Assembly (NCBI GenBank): GCA_013398055.1
Contig: VZRS01010803.1
Location: 620,001-684,000, forward strand
Source: Ifrita kowaldi
Lineage: Eukaryota; Chordata; Aves; Passeriformes; Cinclosomatidae
Direction: 5' to 3'
Length of the DNA stretch: 64,000 nt
The notes beneath the pieces were generated by a model, which was not told where the DNA came from, did no database searches, and was given only the letters and a program-made list of their open reading frames with translations. Positions 38,367-50,294 of this stretch are shown one piece after another. Numbering within the stretch: the stretch's first letter is position 1; each line of letters begins with the position of its first letter. A program made the translations under genes and the position numbers.

Positions 38367-41000
38367 TCACCGAATAGCCTGGCACACCTACATGAGTATC
38401 CCTGTTCACAGCCCTGTCCTTATTACCCCAGAGCAAAGAAACTGTTGAGAGAGAGAAACACATTTCTTGGACAGGGAACTAGTACATGAAGCTGAAGTTC
38501 ATGTCTGGAAGAGAACAAGATACCATACAACCTCAGCTGTTCCAGCACAAACGGCTAAACTTATTTTTTGAATTACCTTCCCACCCACGTATTCCGAGGT
38601 CTATGTCTCACTGATTTGGTAAAGAATCAGGGAGCAAAACAAAGAGAAAATACTTCTTAACATATATTCTTCCTAGTCTAGGAACTCATTAGGATACTCT
38701 GGAAAACTCTCTAAAAGTCTCAGGGAAGGTAGGAGGAAATTTAGTAACACTGAAAGTGCTCAGTCTAATAACTGTCCTCAAGAGGTATTTCTTACAACTG
38801 AAGTTGTAAGTTATTATTGGTTTTTTAGTTTGTCTGTTTTGGGAGGACATGGGAGTTGCTATTTTTGAAGTGCTAGTTGACCACATAGTGTACAATGAAA
38901 GTAGTTGAGTTTGCTAATTTAAAATGAGTCCTAAAGACTTTAATATTCCTTGCACTATAGCAACGCAGAAAGTCATTCCTATTTAATTAGTTAGGCCAAA
39001 GTATTTGCAAAACAATTAAGAATGTAATTTAATTTTGGTGTTTGGTAAACATCCAGGGATTCATTCATTCTGAACTTATGACCTAGATGTTGAGTTTACT
39101 TTGCGAAGTATCGTTAAACCAGTCAGTTAGAACTCACAATTAAAATGCATGACATGGCAAACCTAATAAGTATATATTACAAATATGTGTTAGAAATTTA
39201 CTTTTTAAAAAGTCCTCGTAGCTTAGAAAATGAACCATGGGGTCAAATCAAAATGGTGTCAGTGGGGAAGTCTCTTTGGAGCATCTCCATGAAGCCTGAG
39301 GCATTTAGCCCTTAAAGAAATTATTTTCCAAGTCGCCTCCTCATTCCCATGGAAAGACTAATTCAGTGTACAGGTTCCAGTAGGGCATTGTGCCTACACA
39401 AGCAGCTCCCACCAGGGCAGATATCGGCAGTGATAGCATTACTATATGCTACAGTCAGCCTCTTTCTGTGGGGAGGCAACAAGGAAATTCAGATGACACT
39501 TGGCAATTTACCCTAGACACACAGCACCAGCCATGTCTGAACTATTATGCATCATGCCTATATTATTAAACAAAAAGGCTATGTAAAAGGACACCACATT
39601 TACTCTTACAGGGATTAGGGAATGCCAGAATTAAGACAGTCTATCCAGGCTTCATTATCCTCTTTTGTATATGTAGTATGATTGTCTTCACTCACGTTCA
39701 CACACTTTCCTCCCCATGAGACTTCCCCTGGCACAGTCTCTAAATGGGTGATTATTCAAATTTTCATTTCAGCTTCCTTATTGGTTATTTGAACTTATTT
39801 AATGCCTATCAAAACCTGCAGTGATTATAAAATTATTCATCCCTTCCAATTCCTCATTAGGTTACTCACAGTCATGTCTAAATCCTTCTCAAGCACCAAT
39901 CTTTACAATGTCCTGAAGGGAAGAATGAGTATTAAGAGTCCATCTTACAGCAGAAGAGAAAGGAGAGTAAGTCCAAAATTGTCAAAATTGTCCATTAGTT
40001 TTCTGTGCCCAACATGAAACATCAATACATCATGTATTTTACAGTTCTTTATATACTGAAATTATAGTTCTGCTCAACTCTAAATGCAACTCAGAGTGCT
40101 GAACAAGAGGCCTCTTCTCTGTCTGCAGTTCCTAACCTCGTTCACTCTTCCCTTCCCACCTTCTGCAGTTCAGGGGGCCAGATTGCTAAAAGAAGGGGAG
40201 CACTCTGAGCACAGCAAAAATCCACAGAATCTTTCTCAGCTCCCCTTCTGCACCCTCAGTGAAGTCAGATACTTCACTGACAGACCAAGTATGAGCATTA
40301 AAAATCTAAATTATACTAAAGACTGCAATCAAAGTTACACTTTAAAAACAAAATCAAGTTTCAACAGGCTATCAAGGTTAAAACATCCCTCATACTAAGA
40401 ATCATATGAGGTTTTATATAACATAAGCAAACAGGGTAGCCTCCTGCAAAATGTCAAGATGCTCATTCAAATAATGAAAGATCTGGAGCTGCTGAGCAAA
40501 GACATGTAATATTTTTACAAAATGGCTGAAACTATATTATTTTCCAAATTTATAAACAGATAAGATATTTTTACTCATAAAACTCTCATAATGAACTTTC
40601 CTGAAGCACAAACTGAAATCAGCTTCTTGGATGGGTAATTTTGAGAAAAAGGTAACTGCAAGCATGGTTTTATAAAGGCATGTCCTGAAAGGCATTCCCT
40701 GTAAGACTCCAGCACCTACAGGGAGAGAGAGAAGCTCATGTCTTTAGAAGTATGCCTGCACCTGGCTGCAGTGAGAGTCATGCCCCAAACTCTGCTGGAG
40801 GGTTGGGTCCCCTGCACTGGGCTGCATTTCCTCTTGCAGATGTCAGCATGTGCCCATCCTGCCCACGCCTGGATCCCCACAGCTTGAGCCCTGAGATCTC
40901 CCCAAGCAGAAACTGCCAGGCATCTAACACATATCACATTCAAGCTTGTTTTCTGTGATATAGCCAGACATCCACCAGGGACAAGGCTGAAACCACCAAA
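38367..41000. other. Unassigned unique sequence
   Basis: No gene or mobile element recognised. Open frames such as 40084-40398 and the opposite-strand pair around 40716-40958 are short and without domain features. Confidence 0.55.
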
Positions 41001-41085
41001 CCCATTTTACAAGTGACCTAAGCCAGAATCCAGCTCTCCAGAGGCAAAAGGCTAGTAAATTAACCTACTGTGTCACCTAACCCTT
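41001..41085. repeat. Possible MIR-like fragment
   Basis: The words CCCATTTTACAAGTGACC, then GAATCCAGCTCTCC, then a CTACTGTGTCACCTAACCC end follow the order of the MIR 3' half (CCCATTTTACAGATGAGG ... GATTCGAACCC ... CTCTTAACCACT). The match is loose and could be chance. Confidence 0.3.
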
Positions 41086-41684
41086 CACTATTGATTAGTA
41101 ATTATTCTTTTCAAATGAAACAAGGACATAGGACATAAGGTCATCTACAGTATATCCTGAGAAAAGCCAATGTTTCCCTACATCCTTCCATCAATCACTG
41201 TTGAGCACTGACTTGAAAGAAAAAAGTTCTCATTGAAATACAATTTAAAAAGTAATTTAACTCAGTCTGCATAAACCAAGAAGAGCTCGCAGATGTGAGC
41301 TAGTTCTGAGATAGACATGACAGGCACAACTATGGTCAATTTTTCTTCAATCTGAAGAATCCATAGGAAAATTTAATAAAATAAGTGGTCAGTGAGTAAA
41401 TAAAACAACCAGGGACCAGCGGTCTGAGTGATGCTGGTTTAGTGATGCTCAAAATTCTTCCATACTGGCTCCCTTTGGCTATACTGACCTCCCTTCTGCC
41501 TTTGATAATTTCTTTCCTTTGTATCTTTCCCTACCTCTAATTAACTGCTAATTAATTGATTGAAAAACATGCTGCTCATACAAACACACCCTCTGAATCA
41601 TTTCATTACCTAAAAAAACCCGCTCTACTTTTTCTTGAACTATAAATGTTGCAGGTAAGGGAACCATTGAGAAAAGAAATATTT

Positions 41685-41705
41685 CTATATCCTTTAAGGA
41701 TATAG
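41685..41705. repeat. Perfect short inverted repeat
   Basis: Ten-base arms CTATATCCTT and AAGGATATAG flank a single central T, giving a 21-base near-perfect palindrome able to form a hairpin or cruciform. No transcript or element context is visible. Confidence 0.8.
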
Positions 41706-42509
41706 CACTTATAAACTTTGAGGGAACCAGCGACCCTATGTCGTCCTCTGTGATAACCCATGCTGTATTCTCCCAAAGACTAATTTAAAGCATGGATCCA
41801 TCTGTTCCATTTGCTAGTTCTATGGGCTAAGATCTGAATTTCCAGAAATCCCTCCTGAATCTAAATCTAAGATGTGTTCCATGTTTTGAAGCTGAGACTC
41901 GGCTTCATTTAAGCCAAGATCCCAGGTCACAGCTGCACTTTCAGACATCAGAAATTTGTTTTCTTTTCAACCTATCATAAACACAAAACTTTCTGCAGTA
42001 GCATAAATTCTGTGGTACAAATTCTGAGCAGACAGAAACGTCATAGTCTTTAGGACATTCTTTCTGCAACATACTTGATTGCTAGCGTCCTTGAGGAATT
42101 AGTGTTACTGCTTTATTTCAAAAAAAAATAAGAATGAGAGTCAATTATAAGTCACCACACCATTTTCCAAAGATTTTGAATGGTGCTGCTTCAGTTAAAG
42201 AGAAAATATATGATTAGTTTACAATTTCTTAAGTGATTTCAGAAGACACATGAGAATCTCATACCTAAGTTACATGATTGCATATTTAGCATGGGAAATG
42301 CAGTACACAGTGTTCTCGATGCATTAATGCCATAAGTTTACAGTAGCAATTAGAACACACAGAGTAAAATGTATATTTGGATTATATCCTGTCAGTCAGT
42401 ATACTTCTAAGGTAGTGAAACTTGCTCACTCTCTCATGGTGAGTTTATGATTCTAATGTCTTAAATATGTATGAAGTGTATTTTACCTGAATTCATGTTT
42501 GACATATAA
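41706..42509. other. Unassigned unique sequence
   Basis: AT-rich, no gene or recognisable repeat. Confidence 0.55.
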
Positions 42510-42598
42510 AAATAGAGGAATCTAAATTTCAGCATTTTGCCTAAGGCCACAGTATGAAGCTATTTTAGAGTTAAGGTTATCATACTACTCAGTTTGGT
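42510..42598. repeat. Possible MIR-like fragment
   Basis: GCATTTTGCCTAAGGCCACAG resembles the MIR core CTTGCCCAAGGTCACACAG and is followed by a TTTTAGAGTTAAGG stretch in the place of the GGCAGAGCCGGGATT region. Only the core block is convincing. Confidence 0.4.
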
Positions 42599-42610
42599 GG
42601 CATTTGGGTT

Positions 42611-42634
42611 TTATTATTATTATTATTATTATTA
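42611..42634. repeat. (TTA)8 microsatellite
   Basis: Eight uninterrupted TTA units, likely length-polymorphic. It lies just after the MIR-like fragment, a common setting for such expansions. Confidence 0.95.
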
Positions 42635-45600
42635 CTCTTTTGTACATTAGAAATCTCAGGTAAAGAAACAGGTATTAACCTTACATACAATATGTGCTGG
42701 AACCAATTCTCAGATCCAGCTTGGCCTGTTGCTAGCAAAGCATTTACCCAGAAAGCAAGCTAAGAACTGACCTAAAAGAAAAGACTGGTCTGAAGTGTAG
42801 CCAGGCTCCTATCTAATGCGCAAGAAGAGAGGAGTGTATCACTCATGAGGTTGAAAGCAGAGAGCAGAGCCTCCCCCCAACAGCAGTCTGCTTGACTCAA
42901 GCCAGAACAGCCTCCCTTTTCTATCTTTTCATGTGCTCCTTATTTAGGTTATATCACCTTTGATATGTGTTCTTCTTTCTAATCCCAAATATCACAATTC
43001 TTTATTCCTGTGTACTCTAAGAAAGATCCATGTCACGCACCTTTCTCTAGATATCCCAATGTGGTTGTTCCACAGCTGCCAAGTAGCATTTCCTATGTAG
43101 ATCTCTTCTCTATACACATCATTTTTTGTCTGTACACATGGACCATCCTAATCAACTGATTCTGCCAAATATTAATTTCTTTTTTACGTCTTTTCAGCAG
43201 CATCTTCTCTGTTGCTGCAATAGAAGGTATTTCATTATTCTTCTCAAGGCTCTTCATTGCCATCCTCGGCTCTGAATGCTGCACCCAAGGTTCCCTTCAA
43301 GTTTGGAAGGAGTTTTTGTAAACACCCGGAAAGTCTGCTCTCATACCAACTCATCTTAAAAGTTTTTTCATCCTACAAATAGATTTTGAGGAACTAGTTT
43401 GCTGGTATGCTGAAATTATAATTCTCAGCGTTATAGTATCATTCCTTTCTTGTCTTCTTTTACTTCATCTTTCTGAATATGCCTGTTGCCCTTGTTTTTA
43501 TTTAGATTGTGCACTGCCTGACAGACAGCTTCTCTGGTATACATCAATACACATAACATAAAATGTTGTTGGCAACTTTTCCACCCCATTTCTGAGACTG
43601 ATTCAAATGTAGGACAAATCATAGTTCTCTTTGCTTTTGCCTATTTCCACAGTCAGATGTTAATGTATTGCATCTTTCAGATTCTAAGATAATGTAAAAT
43701 TAAAGCATCCTTCCCTCACAGTTTATCCATTTTTAAGGTTTAATAGTTTGTCTGATTTCCTTCAGAACTATTGAGCAAGGCAAACTTTATCACATAATTT
43801 CTTACAGAAAATACTTAGGCTGAGAGTTTTGATGTCCTGACGACAAACATTTGAGTGCTTTCCCAGCTTGGTGCGGGACCGCCTTCCTCTGGCATTTGTT
43901 CAATATGTGTTGGAAAGATGCTTTCAGTTTCTCTGCTCATTGAAGCTGGAGCAATCCTAAAAGTTTTCAGTTCAAACTTCAGGAGTTTTATCATTACCAT
44001 GATACACATTCACATTTAAAGTGTTGATTTGTGCTTCCTCTATAAGAGTTAAAATTTCTGGTCTTCTTAGTGATGACATTTGTAGTGGGCTATACCTTTT
44101 CAATAGTTTCTAAAAGGTGAGAAAAAAATTAGGCCCTATGATATCAGGAAGATGGCCACTGGAAAAGAAAGAGGACCAATTTCTTCAAATATTATTCCCA
44201 ACATTTTTAATAGTCCTTCTAACATTTTCACATTGGTTGAAAATTGATGTTAGATATTTATATTTCATACTAATGCTCAGAAAGCTTTGAGAATAAACAC
44301 ATGATGCTGTGCAAAAGGGGATTGATAATGAAACAGGGTTAACAGACAGGAAATGCTTTGGCTGCAGATGAAACTGGATTGCTGCTCTTTGTTGGTCTAA
44401 AAGAATGACTGAACAACGTAAATTTGATTGTGACTCCCTACAACTCCTAATGAACAGGTATAAAGATCATAAATAATAAAAAGAACAATTAATTGCATCT
44501 GAGAGTTTAAGCAGACAGTGGACATAAGCAAACTGAAACTAGACAGTTACTTCAGACTGAGGCCAAAATATTAGCAGTGCAATATGAAGATCTCTTTATT
44601 GTTTACACTAATGCTTTCTTTTGAGCAAACAGATGTTCTAGAACTGTAAATCCAATACGTTTCATGAATACTAACATCCTCTGGAAAATAACTAGTTTGC
44701 TAGAGTTGCATTACAAGGAAGTTTACTTCTTTAAAAAAAGAATTTTGTAGCTAGTAGGTTTACTAAATCCAAAAGTTCCCTATAGTGACCTATTTCTAAA
44801 TTTTTTAGAAATTAAACCAAACACTGTTAACATAAAAAAAATCAGTGCCTGAGTATTTAAAATTACCTTTTTAAATAATTCTTTTTAAAAATATGCACAT
44901 CTGAACTAGAATTATAATGGCTTCAACACTATGGATTAACATCTTACAAGAGACCACAATTATGTCAAAGCAACCATTTCACTCTGGTAAGGACAAATTA
45001 GATATTTTTGAATGTGCAAGTTAAGTGAACAATCTGTCATTCATATCTTCATGCTTTTCAATTGCAGGTTTTTTACCCTCTGGCACTTGTGGTTTCGATG
45101 TATCACCCGCCAGAAAAGGACATTGTTCTGGAAGGTTTAGCAAAAAAGCACTAAAATTTAACCACAAAAAAAATTTCAAGTAGCATTAAGGATCTGATTT
45201 AAACCCACAAAAGCAATGAAATCTAAGTCTAAGTCAATTATGATTGACATGTGTCCCTTAATATATGCTAGATACTACTTGCTGCACATGCAGGAAGTTA
45301 TTAAAACCATTTAACAATACAGTTCGCATGATGACAGCCAGATCAAGAAGCACTGTCAATTAAAACAAGAGATAGATAAATTCAAAAATTAGGGGAGCTA
45401 ATTCAGTATAGAGATGTAATTAAAAGTCCAAGTGATTATGTAAACCTTTGTGGTTCACTTGTTGGGCTGTCAGTCGCATGGTAACAAGCTGAAGGGGCCC
45501 TGCAAAGAACCATAACTTTCCCCCTGTCTGCCCACAGCAGGTCCTGCAAACTGAAGCACAGATCTGTGCAGAGAGGTGATTTTCTGTATAGAAATGGCAG

Positions 45601-46633
45601 TCATTGTTAATCCTGCTAACTTTACTGGGAACCGCAGGTGGTTAAAACTTTTTCCTGTGAGAGTCTGACTTCTGAAAATTTTGTTTGTGGATATTAGCAT
45701 TTGGTCATCATGAAAACCAATACTTGGTATAAAGATGCTCATGTTGCTTTAAAGATGGAAACAGGTGAAGAGAACCCTGAAATTTGGAGCCTATGTTTTA
45801 GAAAACTCTTCAATAACAAGATGAGAGTCTCTTCAAAGATATCCAGGAGAGAGAGAGAAAAAACATAGGGAAGAAAAGAGGGAGGGAATGGAAGCAGTAA
45901 TTTTCTCGTACTTTGCTTGTTTTGCAGGAGGTACAGCTCATTAAAACACACTCAGAATGGTGCTGCTAGGAAAGCAGATTTTGAGTGAATGTTGGTGAGG
46001 TCTGCAAATCAGTTGAATTCTGCAACGCAACCACGTTCACCACCTCCCGCAGTCAGAGGGGCTGTGGTTTAGCAAACACTTTTTGTTGTGAGACCCAGAA
46101 TTGTTCACACAGAGAGGCCAAAGCTCCTCTGATAGCTCCTGTCTAAAAGCCATCCAGCCATATTTACATAGCACCAGGCTCCACCAAACTGCAATGATCT
46201 AACATCTGGCGGGGTGGAGCCTCAGTGGGATTAGGACAGCTCTATTTCTATCTGCCCATATAGACAGCCAAGACATGAAATACAGATTCTTTTCCATATT
46301 TTGATACATAAAACTATTGTAACTTTGATAAAAGACTGTCTCCTCTCAACATCACTGTCTTCTCTGTCCCTTTTTTCCTTGATTTTTACTACTTAAATTG
46401 CAATTTTTTCAGTACATCTTCTATTATGGCGCCTAAAACAGTAATGGACAGATGTTCATTTCTGCAATTAGGCTCAATAGGAAGAGAACTATGATTTCTG
46501 GTATAAATGGTGAGAACATGCTCTAACCCTTTCCTGGCACATTCCATCTGACAGTATGGAACATCTTGCCATGACTTAACACTCAGCCTCACACAGGCAT
46601 TGTCTCCACACTGGAGTAGGACACACAACAGTT
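42635..46633. other. Unassigned unique sequence
   Basis: No gene recognised. Includes a GA-rich patch near 45847-45890. Minus-strand open frames at 43093-43622 and 45470-45951 are under 95 codons with no family signature. Confidence 0.55.
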
Positions 46634-46725
46634 ACAAAACTTCCCCAAGGTCATTGTGAAGTCTCTGTCAAAACAAGAATAGAACACACATGATTGCCAG
46701 TTTCTACTTTAGCTATATAATGATT
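46634..46725. repeat. Ancient MIR-type fragment
   Basis: AACTTCCCCAAGGTCATTGTG matches the MIR core (AACTTGCCCAAGGTCACACAG). It is followed at the expected spacing by GAAGTCTCTGTCAAAACAAG (AGTCAGTGGCAGAGC...), then AATAGAACACACATGATTGCC (GATTCGAACCCAGG...). The orientation is opposite to the fragments at 31880 and 49665. Confidence 0.6.
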
Positions 46726-47856
46726 ATTTCCCTGACACACAATATCTCTTTATGCATATGTCCTTAGTAATAAAAAATAGGGAAAAGAAATACATCAGAT
46801 AGATGTGATGCAGTCTGTAAGCAGAACTCTCTCTAAACAATATGTCTTTCAAATTTTTCCATGAGGCATCAACATCTCTTTAAGGACTTTATCATCATTA
46901 CTGACACATAATCATTCCTTGCAGGTGGAAAACATTGTGCTGAGAGATAATTGGGATAGTTATTGGATATGACTCCTCACTGGTTTTAAGGCAGTATGAA
47001 GGCATGATTGCATTCTGCTCAAAGAAAAGAATGAATATTCTCTGCATTTATGTCAGATTGAGTGATTTATGGGTATTGTAAGTACTGCATTAGATTATAA
47101 GGTCTAACATTATCTGATAGGATGCAATGCAAACTTAAAATATGGATGCTTTCCCCTATGAGAGAGAAAAACCTGTTTTGGCTGTTGGAGTCACATTTGC
47201 TATTGGTTTATTTGGGTGGGGTAATTTGATCTGAACTTATGTGGAGGAAACTGTCATTTCACGGTGCCACGCTCATTGTAAAGGGAACAAATATTTTGAA
47301 AACCCTTCCCAAATAAGTGGGCATATTAATGAAAAAATTCTGGAGTCTGTAAATGAGAGCTTTGCTGACACATTTGTGAACAATACATCAGTCTTAGGAA
47401 TCCTGTTTGTCATGGGCAGCTCGGGGCTGGCTAAGAAAATGGCTACAAAAACTCTGGTTCCTCAGATAAGGCCTTGGGCTTGAGAGTATGTGGGAGAAAA
47501 AGGGGGCAGTTGGAGGGAGACACTTCTTTATCCTACAAGAACTTTTAGGGAGAAATCCCTGCCCAGGTACTTGCAGAAGGGGAAAATCCCCTACCCAGAA
47601 CAAGAAAAATAATAGCTTTACATAGCTAAGAAACATCTAAGGAAGCATTACGTTTGTTAATTCTTTGATCATGGGTACAATATTCATACATGCTATGTGT
47701 GGAGGTTCAGGTATTTCTTTTATTCCAATTGTGTCTCACCTGAAAAAGATTAAATAGGTAAAAACGTGCACTATGTGAACAGCAGGTGTGGGATACCAAG
47801 GAAATGAGGATATGTGCACTTCTGTAACAAAGCTAATGCTTTGTCTTTAATTCAAA
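46726..47856. other. Unassigned unique sequence
   Basis: An 80-codon plus-strand frame at 47241-47483 has no recognisable domain. No repeat was recognised. Confidence 0.55.
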
Positions 47857-47935
47857 ATTGGTCTGACCCAAAGCCCACTGGAATCAATGCAAGCTTCTGC
47901 ATTAACTTCAGAAGGCTTTGGATCAAGGCCAGTAT
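47857..47935. repeat. Palindromic MITE-like repeat, ancient
   Basis: Two imperfect inverted arms, about 47858-47890 and 47899-47931. The left arm reads GACCCAAAGCCCACTGGAAT and the right ends CTTTGGATCAAGGCC, its near reverse complement. The sequence resembles a palindromic repeat I recall from turtle, crocodilian and bird DNA (the GACCCAAAGCCCATTGAAGTC type). The inverted structure is visible directly. The family name is not asserted. Confidence 0.6.
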
Positions 47936-48330
47936 CATTCCTGTTGTTAGGGCTCATTGTTTAATTTCAGTAAAAGAAAGCTGTTTAATTTCCTTTTTTA
48001 GAAAAAAAAATTACAGGACCAAATATCAGCTGTGTCTATTTTTTTATGAAAAGCTTCTTCACTGGATACTTTGTCAGTAGAATGGTTAAGTCGTGGCATA
48101 TTTTTAAGATCTTGTTCAATGAAAAGGGATGTCAGAAATTAACAGCCCCAAAATTTACACCTCATGCGATGGAAGCTTCCCAGGATGGGGGGAGGACAAA
48201 AAGTAAAGAAACTAGACATAATTTTATTGCCTAGGAAGAACTTCGGCTATTGTTCTGTGCTGCTTTCATGGGATATAGTGTCACTATATGCAATTCTGCA
48301 GGCATTTCCAGTCATTGTTTCATATACGGA
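47936..48330. other. Unassigned unique sequence
   Basis: No gene recognised between the palindromic repeat and a possible fragment of the same type. Confidence 0.5.
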
Positions 48331-48351
48331 ATTCCCATTGAAGTCAATAGC
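48331..48351. repeat. Possible fragment of the same palindromic repeat
   Basis: ATTCCCATTGAAGTCAATAG matches the central segment typical of the palindromic repeat family at 47857-47935. It is too short to be sure, but its position 400 bases from the fuller copy is suggestive. Confidence 0.3.
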
Positions 48352-49664
48352 ATGCAGCTCCATGGCAGGATACGGCTGAAAGGGCGGTGAATTTTATCCT
48401 CATGTAACAAGTCAGACAACTGCAAAGTCATCATTAAGCCAGGTGATGACACCACTGGAGCTGAATTTGCTCTGAAAAAAATAAGAAAAACATGAAGATA
48501 TAATACACCAAGTCCAGATCCCCCCTGCTGTTACTCCACAGCCAGAGAAACACAGGTGAAGTGTTTGTAACCTTCTCACTCTTCCAGTCATCTCCAAAAG
48601 CTGAAGAGGAGAAAGTAAGATCTTCCACTATACAGGCAAAACTTCTTTGATGCCAAAATTCCAGTTCCATCATTTCCCTAGACCAAACCAAAGCTTGCTG
48701 CCAAGACATCATGCCATATCTGCTCTATTTCACCTATATCTGACAAAGAAAACCACATGGACCTTTAAAAGATGTAAGTCATAGAGTTTTTTATTTGTTT
48801 CGGGGCTTTTTGTTTTGTTTTTTTTTATTACAGTCAGCACTTCATTGCTGGATCATTATTACCTCCAAAAGTCTGGTTTAATGGTAGCAGTTACCATCTC
48901 AGCCTAATTCTCAAGTGATCTGCCACCTGCTCCACTGAAATTAAAGTGGTGTCCACCTATATATTTTCAGTTCTTAATTCATATGAGTCCTTAACCATGA
49001 GATGCAGGGCAGCTATCAAGAAATAAGTCCAGAAGAAACATCCTGTAATCGGAGAGAAAACCTCAGCCAGCCGCACCTCGGACATAGGCTGTTGGGAATA
49101 CTGCAGGGTATCCCAAACACTGCTCATGGCCATGAATATGACTGCCTTCCTAAGTGGCCCCCAAAACCAACCATGTCTAGGCATGTTGCATTTAAGACAC
49201 CAGTGTCGTGGATACGATTGCTCCAAACATTGTCTTACGGCTATTTTCAATTTTTCATTATTATATTGTGCCTCAGGCGATTCTTAAAGAGAAATTCTGA
49301 TGGAAATGTTTTTGTCAGTTTTATGAGGAATGGAAGAACAAAGGACATAGTCTCACTGTAAAAATAAAAAAAGGTGTATATACCTTTAATAATAAATATA
49401 ATAAAAAAAATAAAAAACACAGCTCCTGCAAAAATGTCTGATTCTGAGATGTGAAATTTAGCATGGGTCTCTTGTGCTTAGTTTCAGGGGAAAAAATAGA
49501 CTGAGTGATAATAACAAGAGAAAAATCATTCTTGTGCATGCTTGGTAGACAAGTAGCCTGAGGAAGAGTGTTTATGGTATCACCCATGATAGGGGAGAAT
49601 GCTTTTTAATCTCTGGAAAGTGGATACCATGTCATATGGGTTCTTGGCAAATCTGGATTTTGTA
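48352..49664. other. Unassigned unique sequence
   Basis: Open frames on both strands around 48957-49361 overlap each other. The minus-strand one has a hydrophobic stretch (FFWTYFLIAALHLM) but no family resemblance. No exon is supported. Confidence 0.5.
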
Positions 49665-49755
49665 CCCCTTTCTGCCACTGGCCTCATGAGTGACACTGAG
49701 AAAATCACTTTTCTCTATTTTGTCTCTGTTTCCCAGCTTTAAAATCAGGAACACA
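49665..49755. repeat. Ancient MIR/MIR3-type fragment
   Basis: TTTCTGCCACTGGCCTCATGAGTGACAC...GAAAATCACTT...TGTCTCTGTTTCCCAGCTTTAAAATC follows the order of the amniote SINE segment CTCTGCCACTTACT...TGTGACCTTGGGCAAGTCACTT...CCTCAGTTTCC.CATCTGTAAAAT. Four ordered blocks make this the clearest of the MIR-like fragments here. Confidence 0.7.
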
Positions 49756-50255
49756 TATGTTTAGCATTTTTTCTTCTTTTTTCTTTTATTTCCTTCTTTT
49801 TTATGATCTCTCAGACCCTTCAATTAAGGATTCAGAAAAGAGCTAGATAGTATTGATGTTGTTATTATGAATAGCCTAAACTAACATGAGAATAAACCAG
49901 AAATTATGACTCTGCAAATTTTTTTAACACAGATTATCCAGTGTTCAGTCTGGCACAAAATTGTTTTGTATGAGAGGACAGCGAAACAACAAGGTAATAA
50001 GGCTAGTTTTCTTAAAGCAGCAAGTGATTTAGGTTATTCACAGTTATGAAGTCCAGTTTGTATGCCTTTCATGTTTTCTCTAGTGAGATTACACAACTCC
50101 ACTCTGGAGTTGGAAACACCAAAAATATCAAACACAACATTTGAAGTCAAGTTTTTCAAACACTACGTGGTTTCATTTTATATATATTTAAAAAAAAATA
50201 CTTAGCTGATATTTTAGAGATAAAATGCTGCTCCATTTAGGACTACACCTGCACA

Positions 50256-50258
<3 letters not shown>
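49756..50258. other. Unassigned unique sequence
   Basis: AT-rich, no feature recognised. Confidence 0.55.

Positions 50259-50288
<30 letters not shown>
50259..50288. repeat. (GT)15 microsatellite
   Basis: Fifteen uninterrupted GT units, likely polymorphic. The histidine/threonine run in a minus-strand open frame across this site is a translation artefact of the repeat. Confidence 0.97.
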
Positions 50289-50294
<6 letters not shown>

